In this document: positions 35,495-45,240 of the stretch, in pieces
How positions within the stretch are numbered: the first letter of the stretch is position 1
Layout: the number at the start of each line of letters is the position of its first letter
DNA from: Pseudevernia furfuracea
Lineage: Eukaryota > Ascomycota > Lecanoromycetes > Lecanorales > Parmeliaceae
NCBI GenBank assembly: GCA_022315425.1
Contig: JAIUPT010000038.1
Span: forward strand, 620,001 to 684,000
Length of the DNA: 64,000 bases
Direction of reading: 5' to 3'
Translations under genes and position numbers: made by a program
Notes under the pieces: generated by a model
The model's database searches: none
Told to the model about the DNA's origin: nothing
What the model saw: the letters and a program-made list of their open reading frames with translations, nothing else

Positions 35495-35785
35495 CCTCAA
35501 CCCTCCCCCTCGCGCCCTTGAGCTCCTTCCTGTGAAACGTGATACGAAATCACTATGGGTGTTTTGCTTGCAAAAGTGATCCTCGGACCGAGGTCACCGA
35601 CACAAGCGAGTCGGCTAGCGCGCGGGCCTTGCGGCTGCATCCAATTTTGACCGCCCCACCATCACACGACTTTTGAGCTTTTGGTACCTTCAGTGATGAT
35701 ATTACAAACATGAGCGATAGCGGTTTTTCCTGCTAATACGGTGCTATATCTCTGGTCGGATGCGCATTACTGAGACCAAGGCAAT
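35495..35785. promoter_or_regulatory. Shared intergenic promoter region, rpp1/cka1
   Basis: The start codons of RPP1 (minus) and CK2 alpha (plus) are 291 bp apart, so both promoters must lie here or overlap. Two near-symmetric features are visible, TGAAACGTGATACGAAATCA and a run of CGCGCGGGCC. No transcription-factor site is assigned. Confidence 0.6.
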
Positions 35786-37017
35786 ATGGCGCGGGTATAT
35801 GCAGATGTCAACCAGCATATGCCAAAGTCCTATTGGGAGTATGACAGCGTCAACATCACGTGGGGCGTGTTGGAGAACTACGAAGTGGTGAGAAAGATAG
35901 GTACGATAAGCCATAGGTGGGTGCTGCTCCGTGTGTACCAGCACTAACAATGCGCAGGTCGAGGAAAGTACTCAGAAGTTTTTGAAGGCATCAACACTGT
36001 CAACTACCAGAAATGCGTCATCAAGGTCCTCAAGCCGGTCAAGAAGAAGAAGATAAAGCGAGAGATCAAGATTCTGCAGAACCTGTCAGGCGGGCCGAAT
36101 GTCGTTGCGTTATTGGATGTTGTGAGAGATAGCCAGAGCAAAACGCCGTCCCTCATATTCGAATATGTCAACAATACCGATTTCCGAAGTCTGTACCCAA
36201 AGTTTGTGGACTATGATGTGCGATACTACATATTTGAGCTGCTCAAGGTATGTGCGAGGCTGCCAAAGGACAAAATGGCGCTGAAAGGCTAACGAGCGTC
36301 ATTAGGCTCTAGATTTTTGTCACAGTAAAGGCATTATGCATCGAGATGTAAAGCCTCACAATGTCATGATAGATCACGAAAAACGAAAGGTGAGTTCAGC
36401 GTATCGTTCAGGTTTCTAGAGCTGACCATTCGCAGCTACGTCTCATCGACTGGGGACTGGCAGAGTTCTACCATCAAGGCACTGAGTACAACGTCAGAGT
36501 CGCGTCGAGGTACTTCAAAGGGCCGGAACTACTGGTCGACTTCCAGGAATACGACTACTCCTTGGACATGTGGTCATTAGGAGCCATGTTTGCCTCGATG
36601 ATTTTTAGGAAAGAGCCTTTCTTCCATGGCAATAGCAATCCGGATCAGCTGGTCAAGATTGCAAAGGTGCTGGGAACAGATGACTTGTTCGAATACCTGG
36701 ACAAGTATGATATCGATTTAGACACCCAGTACGACGACATACTCGGGAGATTTCCAAAGAAGAATTGGCACGGTTTTGTCAATGCGGAAAACCAGAGATT
36801 CGTTAGCAACGACGCCATAGATTTTCTGGACAGGCTACTGCGTTACGATCACCAGGTATGTCGCCTTCATCAGTATGCCATGTGCAACTAATTTCGACAA
36901 AGCTAACTTTGCATCCAGGACCGATTAACCGCCAAGGAAGCAATGGCCCATGCATACTTCAGCCCAGTCAGGGCAGCAGCATCGTCATCGCAGAACCATG
37001 GATCCTCCATCCCATAA
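35786..37017 (+). CDS. cka1: Casein kinase II catalytic subunit alpha
   Basis: Five exons (35786-35900, 35958-36247, 36306-36389, 36436-36855, 36919-37017) encode 335 aa, the usual length. Kinase landmarks are all present: the CK2-type glycine loop GRGKYSEVF, VIKVLKPVKKKKIKRE (ATP lysine and basic substrate-binding cluster), the catalytic loop MHRDVKPHNVMI, the CK2-specific DWG (RLIDWGLAEFYH) replacing DFG, and RVASRYFKGPELL, then LDMWSLGAMFASMIFRKEPF. CK2 is a constitutively active Ser/Thr kinase recognising acidic sites and functions as a tetramer with beta subunits. All introns are short with consensus ends. The C-terminus ends soon after AHAYFSPVR with a short Ser-rich tail. Confidence 0.98.
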
Positions 37018-37763
37018 TATTCCAGATTTGACACACCCACTCCTCCGCACCCTCTTCCCTTCATAGTCATAAGCCACTCGACTCACCCTTCAAGCTCGCA
37101 TCACACAACCCAATCTACGGATTGTGCTCTTCACGAGGACTGCGAAAGTCCGCATCAAGAGCGCGCGCGCGCTTATTATCTCCTAAGACCTAGGATACCA
37201 GTCACCACAGCATCTGTCCGACACGCCACCCGCCATCAGTTGCCCGATTCAGAAATTATGTACAGAGAATGACGATAGGAAGGCTCCTTGCCTGATGACA
37301 GGATCAACCTCGGAGGTGGCTTTCGCAATAATGAGGCGTTAGCTATTCCTTTCAGACAGTTCTATACATTATTTGAGCAACTGCTACACACTTACAATCC
37401 AAAATTGAGCAAGACTGCGGTGCAGCAGTAATGTATAGGGTAGACGAAACAAGGCACGTGATAGTTGCTACCTTATGCGGTGGACTAAAAGGACTTTCGT
37501 ATTCGTACCTTAGTGTCGGACTCGGGTGTAGCCGCTGCCAATCTCAGGGTCCAAGATCGCCTAAGTCTAAGTCGTCTTTCGTCATGCCGTTTTTTGAGTT
37601 GCAACCGACTCGGAGAACAATCGGCCGAGGGCCCCGACTCGACCGATTGTCAGGCAATACAATGCGAATACGACTGCGCTGCTCGAACTGAATGGCCATA
37701 TAAGGAAGAACATTCCCAGGCTGTGATTAAGACGAAGACATACCTCCATCCCATCTCTACAAT
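37018..37763. other. Intergenic between cka1 and DUF1295 gene
   Basis: No supported gene. The CK2 3' UTR is presumably C-rich sequence after 37018; a GCGCGCGCGC run is at 37160-37170. Confidence 0.5.
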
Positions 37764-38881
37764 ATGGCTGAAGTTCACGCTTTAGACGATTACTACTTGG
37801 CCATCACTCTCTTGATCACTATAGCATACCAGCTATTCTTCTTCTCCATCGCCTTCTCTCTCAAATTCGACAAGCTCACAGGTACATCTTCACATCCACC
37901 AATGCATTTATGCCAATATTGATTCTGTCTTTGAGATTTCGCTGGCGGCACCAACTTCGTGGTACTAGCAATCATAACCCTTGCCTTTTCCGGCCACCAC
38001 AATGCTCGCCAGATCGTTGACTCACTGTTCATCATGATCTGGGGAGCGCGGCTCTCCGGATTTCTCCTCTTCCGCATTATCAAGACCGGCAAAGATGACC
38101 GCTTTGACGATAAGCGGGATAAGTTCTTTCCGTTCCTGGGCTTTTGGGTGTTTCAAATGTTCTGGGTCTGGACGGTCTCGTTACCCATTACCATTCTGAA
38201 CTCGCCGAATGTGACAAAATATCCTCAGCCTAGATTTGGCACTGGAAGAGATATTGCCGGAGTAATACTATTCACCATCGGCTTCCTTATGGAAAGTGTT
38301 TCAGACATACAGAAATACCAATTCAGGAGCAAGCCAGAGAACAAAGGGAAGGTTTGCGATGTCGGGCTCTTTGTCTGGACAAGACATCCGAACTATTTCG
38401 GAGAGATCATCATCCAGTTCTGTAAGCAGGCCTCTTTCAGCATTCAGGCTTTGTACTGACAATGCCAGCTATCTTCATGATTGCCGTATCGCCTGCAGCA
38501 TACGGGTACGTCCATGGTGGCGCGTACAGTGCTCTCTACGCTTCGATCCTAGGAGCTTTCTTCTTGACCATTCTCCTTATGTTCGTGTCTGGTTTACCAT
38601 TACAAGAGCGCCCAGGAGCGAAGAAGCGATACGAAAGTGGCAACCACTGGGACTCGTTCTCTGAGTACACAAAACGCACGAGTATCCTGATTCCTTTTCC
38701 TCCCCAGCTTTACGTCGGGATGCCTACAATTTTAAAGAGGACCATTTTCTTGGAGTTTCCTTTGTACGTTTTTGATCCTGCAAAGCATGCGGATCAGGGG
38801 AAAGTACAAGAACGGCAGGCTGAAGAGGGAGGTGCAGAATCCGGCAATGAGCAGACGCAGGACGGCCAGGCGCATGAGTAG
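37764..38881 (+). CDS. DUF1295 / steroid 5-alpha-reductase-like membrane protein
   Basis: Three exons (37764-37881, 37936-38421, 38469-38881) encode 338 aa. It has several hydrophobic helices and the DUF1295 core: FAGGTNFVVLAIITL near the N-terminus, an IWGARLSGFLLFR element, WVFQMFWVWTVSLP, and the C-terminal KGKVCDVGLFVWTRHPNYFGEI, the RHPNYxGE signature shared with isoprenylcysteine methyltransferase and sterol-reductase families. The protein is probably in the endoplasmic reticulum and binds NADPH or a methyl donor; its substrate is unknown. The tail is acidic and Gln/Glu-rich (QERQAEEGGAES). DUF1295 members in fungi are often annotated as 3-oxo-5-alpha-steroid 4-dehydrogenase, but this has not been shown for this group. 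Confidence 0.92.
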
Positions 38882-39552
38882 ATACCCCTTTGCAGCATCA
38901 GGCTTTGTTTCTGCTGTCGGTGAATTTTGGCGTCTTTTGGAAAGTACAGATGATGGACATGGCATTCTGTTCGCTAGTTCATCTAATTGGCTTGATCGTC
39001 ACTGTTATCTATTAATTACAAGACTTCTCCAACTGTCAACACATCATTCATGATTCCAGCTAGTGATCTAGGTAGGAAAGACTGGAATGCATATCGGAAT
39101 TAGAGTTTTAGACGCGATAAGCGACTGCGGGCATTCTTGCCGATGAGGTCTGATCCTGACACCTTAAGCTCCTGCTCTATAACAACCTGCAAATTGCACT
39201 CAGCGGCGGAAGTGGAGGCAATCCCGTTCTTTGCATCACTGCCCTTTCCTCTCTTTGAGCACAAAGGTCCTCAAGGTGAGTTCAACATTGTGTGTGGCCG
39301 AACAGCTGAGTATTACACTGAGAAGTTGTACAACAATGGATGCTAACCCTCAGTGTCAAGACGGATCTCATAGGACTTCTGCCGCCAACCTTTGGACCCA
39401 TCCCTAGACAATGGGACATACTTGGGAAGCCTAAGTCGACTCGCGGAAGCTTCTGGAAACTCCTTATAGGTTAGGAATAATTGAATCAACAAGATACGAC
39501 CCGAGAGATTATCAAACCCCTTGGTAATCAAGAGAAACCTGTCGGAGCCAAC
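38882..39552. other. Intergenic between DUF1295 and TFIIS genes
   Basis: No supported gene. Open frames here are under 95 codons and unrecognised. Confidence 0.5.
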
Positions 39553-40698
39553 ATGGAGGCCAAAGATGTCATCGAGAAGTCCAAAGCTCTCTCAAAAGCC
39601 ACGGCGGCCAAAGATCCACCTGAGAATATCATTCGCATCCTGAATGATCTGAAAACCGGCGTCAAAGCGGACGAAGATCTTCTCCGTTCTACGAAAATTG
39701 GCGTGGCTGTCAACCGCTCCAAGCAACATCAAAACCCTGCAGTCGCCCGTCTGGCCAGTGAGATTGTCAAGAAATGGCGCGACGACATCAATAAGCTGAA
39801 GGGAAGCAGTCCCTCAGATAAGAAGAGTCCGAATGGCACTGCATCTCCTGTTCCGGCGAATACTTCGAACGGCAAACCCAAACTCAATGTACCGCCTGCA
39901 GAGCGCGATTGGAAGAAAGACAAGGTAGACATCGCCCGCACTAATCAAACCACGCGTGACGGCACTATCGGTCTCATCTACAACGGTCTCGCCTACATGT
40001 CCACCGAGGCATCATCAGACATCCTGCATAAAGCTGCAGCAGTCGAAGCAGCCGGCTTCGCGAAGTACGGTCCGGAGAACAATGCTAGCTACTCCTCAAA
40101 GATGCGCAGTCTCTTCATGAACCTCAAAGCCAAGTCCAATCCGAAACTCCGTGTAGATGTCTTGAATGGCACCATCTCTCCCGAACGCCTTATCGTCATG
40201 AGCAATGAGGAGCTCAAGAGCGCAGAAAGGCGCGCAGAAGACGCCAAGCTTATCAAAGAGAATTTGAAGGACTCCCAGATGCCACAGGTACAATTATCCC
40301 ACCATATCGTTCGCTCATACCAGCGAAGGGCGTCAGTCAGTACTAACTGAGTCATAGGTGGAGAGAAGCATTAGCACAAGTCTAGAGTGCAGCAATCCCA
40401 AGTGCAAAGGTAAGCGTGTTCCCCAAAAGGCCCCTTCCTAGGCTTTCATCTTCATGTAAAGAGGCTGGCCCTGACAAACTTCTAGGCCAGAAGACAGTTG
40501 CATATACGCAAGCTCAGACCCGCTCCGCTGATGAACCGTAAGATACACCCTATTACTGTTGCTAAAACCACGCTAACATGCTTTCACAGGATGACTACCT
40601 TCTGCGTAAGGGCCTTGCAAGATCTCATTCGAGTGCTTTGATACTGACCCTCACGCTAGGAGTGTACAAAATGTGGCAAACGCTGGAAGTTCAGTTGA
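39553..40698 (+). CDS. dst1: Transcription elongation factor TFIIS
   Basis: Five exons (39553-40287, 40358-40409, 40486-40537, 40590-40605, 40660-40698) encode 297 aa, normal for TFIIS. The start at 39553 gives MEAKDVIEKSKALSKA, as in other fungi. Domains are the N-terminal LW/TFIIN helical bundle (DLLRSTKIGVAVNRSKQH, residues about 40-60), the central domain from about 130 (GLIYNGLAYMSTEASSDIL, SPERLIVMSNEELKSAER), and the C-terminal zinc ribbon split over four small exons: CSNPKCKGQK, QTRSADEPMTTFC and ECTKCGKRWKFS. RSADEP carries the acidic DE that enters the polymerase active centre and stimulates transcript cleavage. Exon 4 is only 16 nt. All four ribbon cysteines are present only if every small exon is included. 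Confidence 0.97.
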
Positions 40699-41619
40699 GC
40701 TTTGGAATTTCCACTGCATTGATGAAGCATTTAGCATGGTCATAAAGGCGTTTGAGGCGGTGGAATACCCAGAGTCGAGATGGTCCAATGTCGGCATAAC
40801 AGCAGTCGTCCAGTAAAATGCTAGCAATGGATATTTTATGTCATAAATGTAATGCTTGCCCATGAGTTCAACTTCATGCATGGTCTCCTTTTGAAGAGGA
40901 AACTCGCTGCGTGATAGGCGCTCGTTCCAGATGAACTCAATCGATGTCACGGGAGCCTAATCCGAAGTTCCAGGATCCTTTAGGTTGCAAAGGCTATACA
41001 ATATATACAATGTTGGTCGAGCTCAGCGGACATAAGCCCCAAGGTTTCAAAAGATGGTGTGTGTGGCACCATACCAAAGTGGTATGCTTGACACTGCATC
41101 ACCCAGATACAGATATCCGCGCTTCCCAAGGTCTCGCAGTCATACATTGCAGGGATTATGACGACCCTTTGCCTGATAATATACGGGGCTTGCGCAAAAC
41201 CCGGTTTCTTTTTTCTCGCACAAATTCCCCCATGCAAACTTACTCCAGCTACTTCACTTAGGGTCTTGAATCATGCATTCTCTGCCCTCGAGGCTGATAT
41301 TTGCACTTATAAAGTCGCCCATGTGAATCGTGCCTGGCTCTGGCTTCTCATGCCCTCGAGCGCAAGACTCTGGGGTCGCCAATCATGTTAAGAGTTTCTC
41401 ATACGATAGAAAATTGGTTCCAAAGCTATCCGCAACTCTACACCATGTACACTACACATGGATTCTTTCCCCTTCAGGTATGCATTCACCTGCCATCCAT
41501 CCCCTCACGACACGCACCATTCGCCCCTTAAGTCGAGATCATGACCGAGGAATTCTTGTACCTACAGTCCCGTCAGCACTCGCCCTTCCTCCATTCAGAG
41601 ACAAGAATGGTTAGCAGAC
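40699..41619. other. Intergenic, convergent ends of TFIIS and NDUFAF7-like genes
   Basis: No supported gene. Flanking genes converge, so the space of about 920 bp holds two 3' ends plus unexplained sequence; open frames are below 105 codons and unrecognised. Confidence 0.5.
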
Positions 41620-43200
41620 TCACCAGCTCAGCATAGGATTCTCCCCACTCTTCGTCGCCGTATCCTGCACATACGCCCATCTCGACAAAAATTCCGAATG
41701 GCTCATGACTTTCGTCAATTTACCAGTAATGACTCTATATATGGCTTCAATGGTTGCAAAGTCCGTTGGGAAGAGGATGTCGAAATAGCCTTGTTGGACC
41801 TAGCCATTGACCCCTTTTAGCAAAGCTTATTTTTAGGTTCTGAAAGGGAAGTAGTGCTTACGTATGGCGTGGTCACAGGCACGACCCGTCGCTTGTACCT
41901 CGTCTGCACTACTGGCGCGTTGATACCCTTGACGGCATCGGGCAAGGCGTGGAAATCAGATGTGAGAAGCTCGTGCTTGGGAAAGTAATCCCTTAGGACG
42001 TCGAAGAATTGCATCAGCCGCGTGGGTATGTACTCAGGTAGAGTCAAATTAGGGGCGAAGGGTAACCTCGACTTGAGGTTACGAATAAATCTGGGCTGTC
42101 TGAGCGGGTGATCGAAAGGTTGGGAGCACGCTGTATCTCGGACCTGCAGGAAACGTGATGCCACAGGGTCAATTTGCTTGGTATAGAATTCGTAAAAATC
42201 TCCAGAATTGTCGACGAGAACAGTGCCTTGCAATGGCTCTTCAGTTGAAGGATCGTAGCGTATACTGTCATGAGCGAAATTGTCGAAGACCTCGAGAGCG
42301 AGGAAATAGCAGGGTACAGGGACGTAGATATCCCAAGAGAATATAGATTTGTTGATGATTTCCACGTGCTCGCTGTGACCCTTTGAAGAGGCATTCCGCG
42401 TCAGCTGTGCGGACTGCAGCGATGCGAGCGAAGAAGATATCTCAATGACTTTGAACTTCGTCCTAGCATACACATCCGGTTCATAGTCGCGGATGTAGTC
42501 CAATATATTCAGCATGAGCGTTCCATTCCCCGCGCCCAGCTCATATATTATAAAGTCATCCAACGGGTAGTGCATGAGTTTGTAATTCGTAACAAGGTAT
42601 CTGGCAATAGCTTCGCCATAATATGGTCGAAACAGCTCAGTAGGTGTATGCCATAACTGTCTGCTCTCATTGGGCAATTGGTCATCAAGCTCGTCTTCGA
42701 AGGCAGTGTAACGCTGGCCCAATTGGTTGTGGAATCCAGGCTCGTTGGCGATGCTATTGAAATCGAATGGCTGGCCGGGGCTGAATATTACGACTTGTTT
42801 GGGGAAGTAGCCGTAGTGCGGATTATAGAGGCTGTCTAGACGGCCATTAAGCATAGGCTGAAGATATTCAATGGAAGACAATACCCTCTATGAAGTCGCG
42901 TGCCAGCATCTTCACTCTCTTAGGCCTTTCCCTACGACTCCTCAACATATCCGAGGTGACCATAGGATATCTCTCATAATCCCTCAGCTTGTCCGGTGGA
43001 AATAATTCCGTCCGCATCTGCCAATCGCTTGTCTGTCTGCTATCGTCATCTGCATCATCTTCTCTCGAGCTTTTGTGGTATCTCCGCCCTGGCGCATGGA
43101 ATTGAAGTCGTCCGGATGTGGGAGGATAGAAACGCAACCTGGAGCACGTTTGATGGGACAGCAGACACCGGAAAAGCTTTGAAGCCAGCGCTGATTCCAT
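41620..43200 (-). CDS. NDUFAF7-like mitochondrial protein arginine methyltransferase
   Basis: Three exons (43200-42885, 42835-41862, 41799-41620) encode 489 aa. The N-terminus is Arg/Ser-rich without acids (ASKLFRCLLSHQTCSRLRF), consistent with a mitochondrial presequence. The DUF185/MidA methyltransferase domain follows: KMLARDFIEDSLYNPHYGYF, VIFSPGQPFDF, the SAM motif YELGAGNGTLMLNIL, and VIEISSSLASLQSAQL. In animals NDUFAF7 dimethylates an arginine of complex I subunit NDUFS2 during assembly; the fungal protein is a relative and probably acts in the same compartment. The first intron is 49 bp and the exon joins reproduce DFIEDSLYN exactly. The gene is head to head with the cysteine synthase gene over 192 bp. 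Confidence 0.9.
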
Positions 43201-43392
43201 GTCGCTCCTGCCTCCGTGCTCGGTTTGTGGGCACTGGGATGTTAGAAATGAGGATTGTTCGGCGTTTACGGGCTTGCCGCGCTTCTAGAGCTTCAAAATC
43301 CTGCCGCATCCGGCGCCTTGCATATTCCAACTCGTGGTAAAGTCCACCAATCGATCAATGCTACTTATTATTCAAGCTTATACAGTGATGCT
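43201..43392. promoter_or_regulatory. Shared intergenic promoter region, NDUFAF7-like/cysteine synthase
   Basis: Only 192 bp separate the two start codons, which point away from each other. Two products predicted to be mitochondrial therefore share one control region. Confidence 0.6.
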
Positions 43393-44883
43393 ATGGAGAG
43401 TAGGCCAAGGCTGTATGCTATTACAGCATTCGTAGCCGGCATCCTTCTGACGCTTGGATACAAGGATTTCTACCCTGACTTTGAGTGGCAATTTTGGAGA
43501 CGGCGCAGGGCAAATAAGACGATAGCAGGTGTTGGGCTCAATGACAGTGGTCAGATTAACTTGGAAGATCACGAGAAGAATGGTGCGGCCACGATTCAGG
43601 TTCCCGAAGGTATAGAAGCTTGTATAGGGAACACCCCGTTGTTCAAGATAAAGTCATTGTCTAGTGAGACAGGGTGTGATATATTAGCCAAAGCAGAGGT
43701 AAGTTGCAGAGTACTGCTAGCTAGCAGTGACTGTCTGATAGCCTTGTAGTTTCTCAATGGCGGTGGAGGCAGTCCGAAAGACAGAGTAGCCCTCAGCATT
43801 ATCAATCTGGTAAAAGCAACCCTTTACTTCTATCTTGCAGACTCTGAACCATGCATAGGCCGAAGAGCAGGGTCTCTTGACACCACACTCGGGAGACACT
43901 ATCTATGAAGGCACCGTAGGATCCACTGGAATATCGCTAGCCACAATTTGCAGAGCAAGAGGCTATCTAGCGTACATGTGGGCCCTTCCCCCGCACTTTC
44001 GCACCTAGAATCTGTCCTTCCCATCCTAACACGTCTCTCAGTTGCATGCCCTCAGACCAAGCCGCGGAGAAGTCCTCTCTCCTTCTCAAACTCGGCGCGG
44101 CCGTCGAGCGCGTTCCGCCAGCCCCTATCGTCGACCCCATACACTTCGTCAACCGCGCGCGCACCCTCGCAGCTGAACACACCGCTGACCCCAATCGGCC
44201 AGGTCGCGGCTACTTCGCGGACCAATTCGAGAACGAAGCTAATTGGCAAGCCCACTATGACAGCACAGGGCCAGAAATTTTCCTCCAGTGCGGTGGGAAA
44301 GTTGATGCGTTCGTTGCTGGCGCTGGCACTGGTGGGACGGTTGCTGGTGTTGCAAGATATTTAAAGCCGAGATTGCCGGATGTGAAGATTGTACTTGCGG
44401 ACCCGCAAGGAAGTGGGCTGTATAATCGCGTTAAGTATGGAGTGATGTTCGCAACGACGGAGAAGGAGGGCACGAGGAGACGATCGCAGGTCGATACAAT
44501 TGTGGAGGGTATTGGGATCAACAGAGTCACGGCTAACTTTGAAGCTGGAAGGGAATTGATAGACAATGCTGTCAAGGTGGACGATGAGCAAGCTCTAGCG
44601 ATGGCTAGATGGCTTGTGGAGAAAGATGGAATATTCGTGGGTAGCAGCAGTGCCGTCAATTGTAAGGCATCCTCACCCCTATCAGTCATACAGAAATTGA
44701 CTCGAAAAAGGCATCGCTGCAGTAAAAACGGCACAAAAGCTAGGTCCTGGCCATAGGATTGTCACCATTCTTTGCGACTCTGGAACGAGACACATCTCAA
44801 AATTCTGGGCAAAAGCAGGAAGCGTTGGCAGCAAGAGAGACAGCAAGCTCGAAGACATCATTGGAAGACAGAGTCAAGATTGA
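43393..44883 (+). CDS. Membrane-anchored cysteine synthase (O-acetylserine sulfhydrylase family, Mcy1/Cys12 type)
   Basis: Five exons (43393-43698, 43750-43809, 43859-43977, 44042-44661, 44711-44883) encode 425 aa. Residues about 8-25 form a hydrophobic helix (YAITAFVAGILLTLGY) followed by basic FWRRRRANK, an N-terminal anchor like that of yeast Mcy1 in the outer mitochondrial membrane. The PLP fold follows: IGNTPLFKIKSLS, the PLP-lysine site NGGGGSPKDRVAL (Lys112), GSTGISLA (substrate loop), GAGTGGTVAGVARYLK (phosphate-binding loop) and a C-terminal CDSGTRHISKFW. The classic NPxxSxKDR appears as NGGGGSPKDR. Family members make cysteine from O-acetylserine and sulfide, but the physiological substrate of the anchored group is unsure. 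The exon 3/4 join at a GTGGGC donor restores the ICMPSDQAAEK motif. Confidence 0.93.
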
Positions 44884-45240
44884 TGACAGTCATCCAGCGT
44901 GGTATTTTTCTACCTTCGAGTGAGCTCTTGAGCCTGATGAATCCACACAGTTCACCAGGTTCGAAGGCCGTAACATGCCTTGTCGGATCTTCAGAAATAC
45001 AGCATTATGTGTTACTTCCAAGTTGACCACTCTGGCTCCTTTCGTATCAGTCCCGTCGGGGCCGCAACCACGTGACCAAAGAAAATAGAAGACACAACTC
45101 ATCACAGGTTCTAAATCGAACGAATGAGGACCGGTGTCTGCAGACTCGCGGTAGTATGCTGCAGTTTGGCACTTGGAGAAAGTGATTGGCATTGAAGATA
45201 CATCACATCGTCAATAATTAAAGACAGCATCAAAAATCTT
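44884..45240. other. Intergenic, convergent 3' ends
   Basis: About 360 bp between the stop codons of the cysteine synthase and Scm3 genes. No gene seen; it should contain both terminators. Confidence 0.5.
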
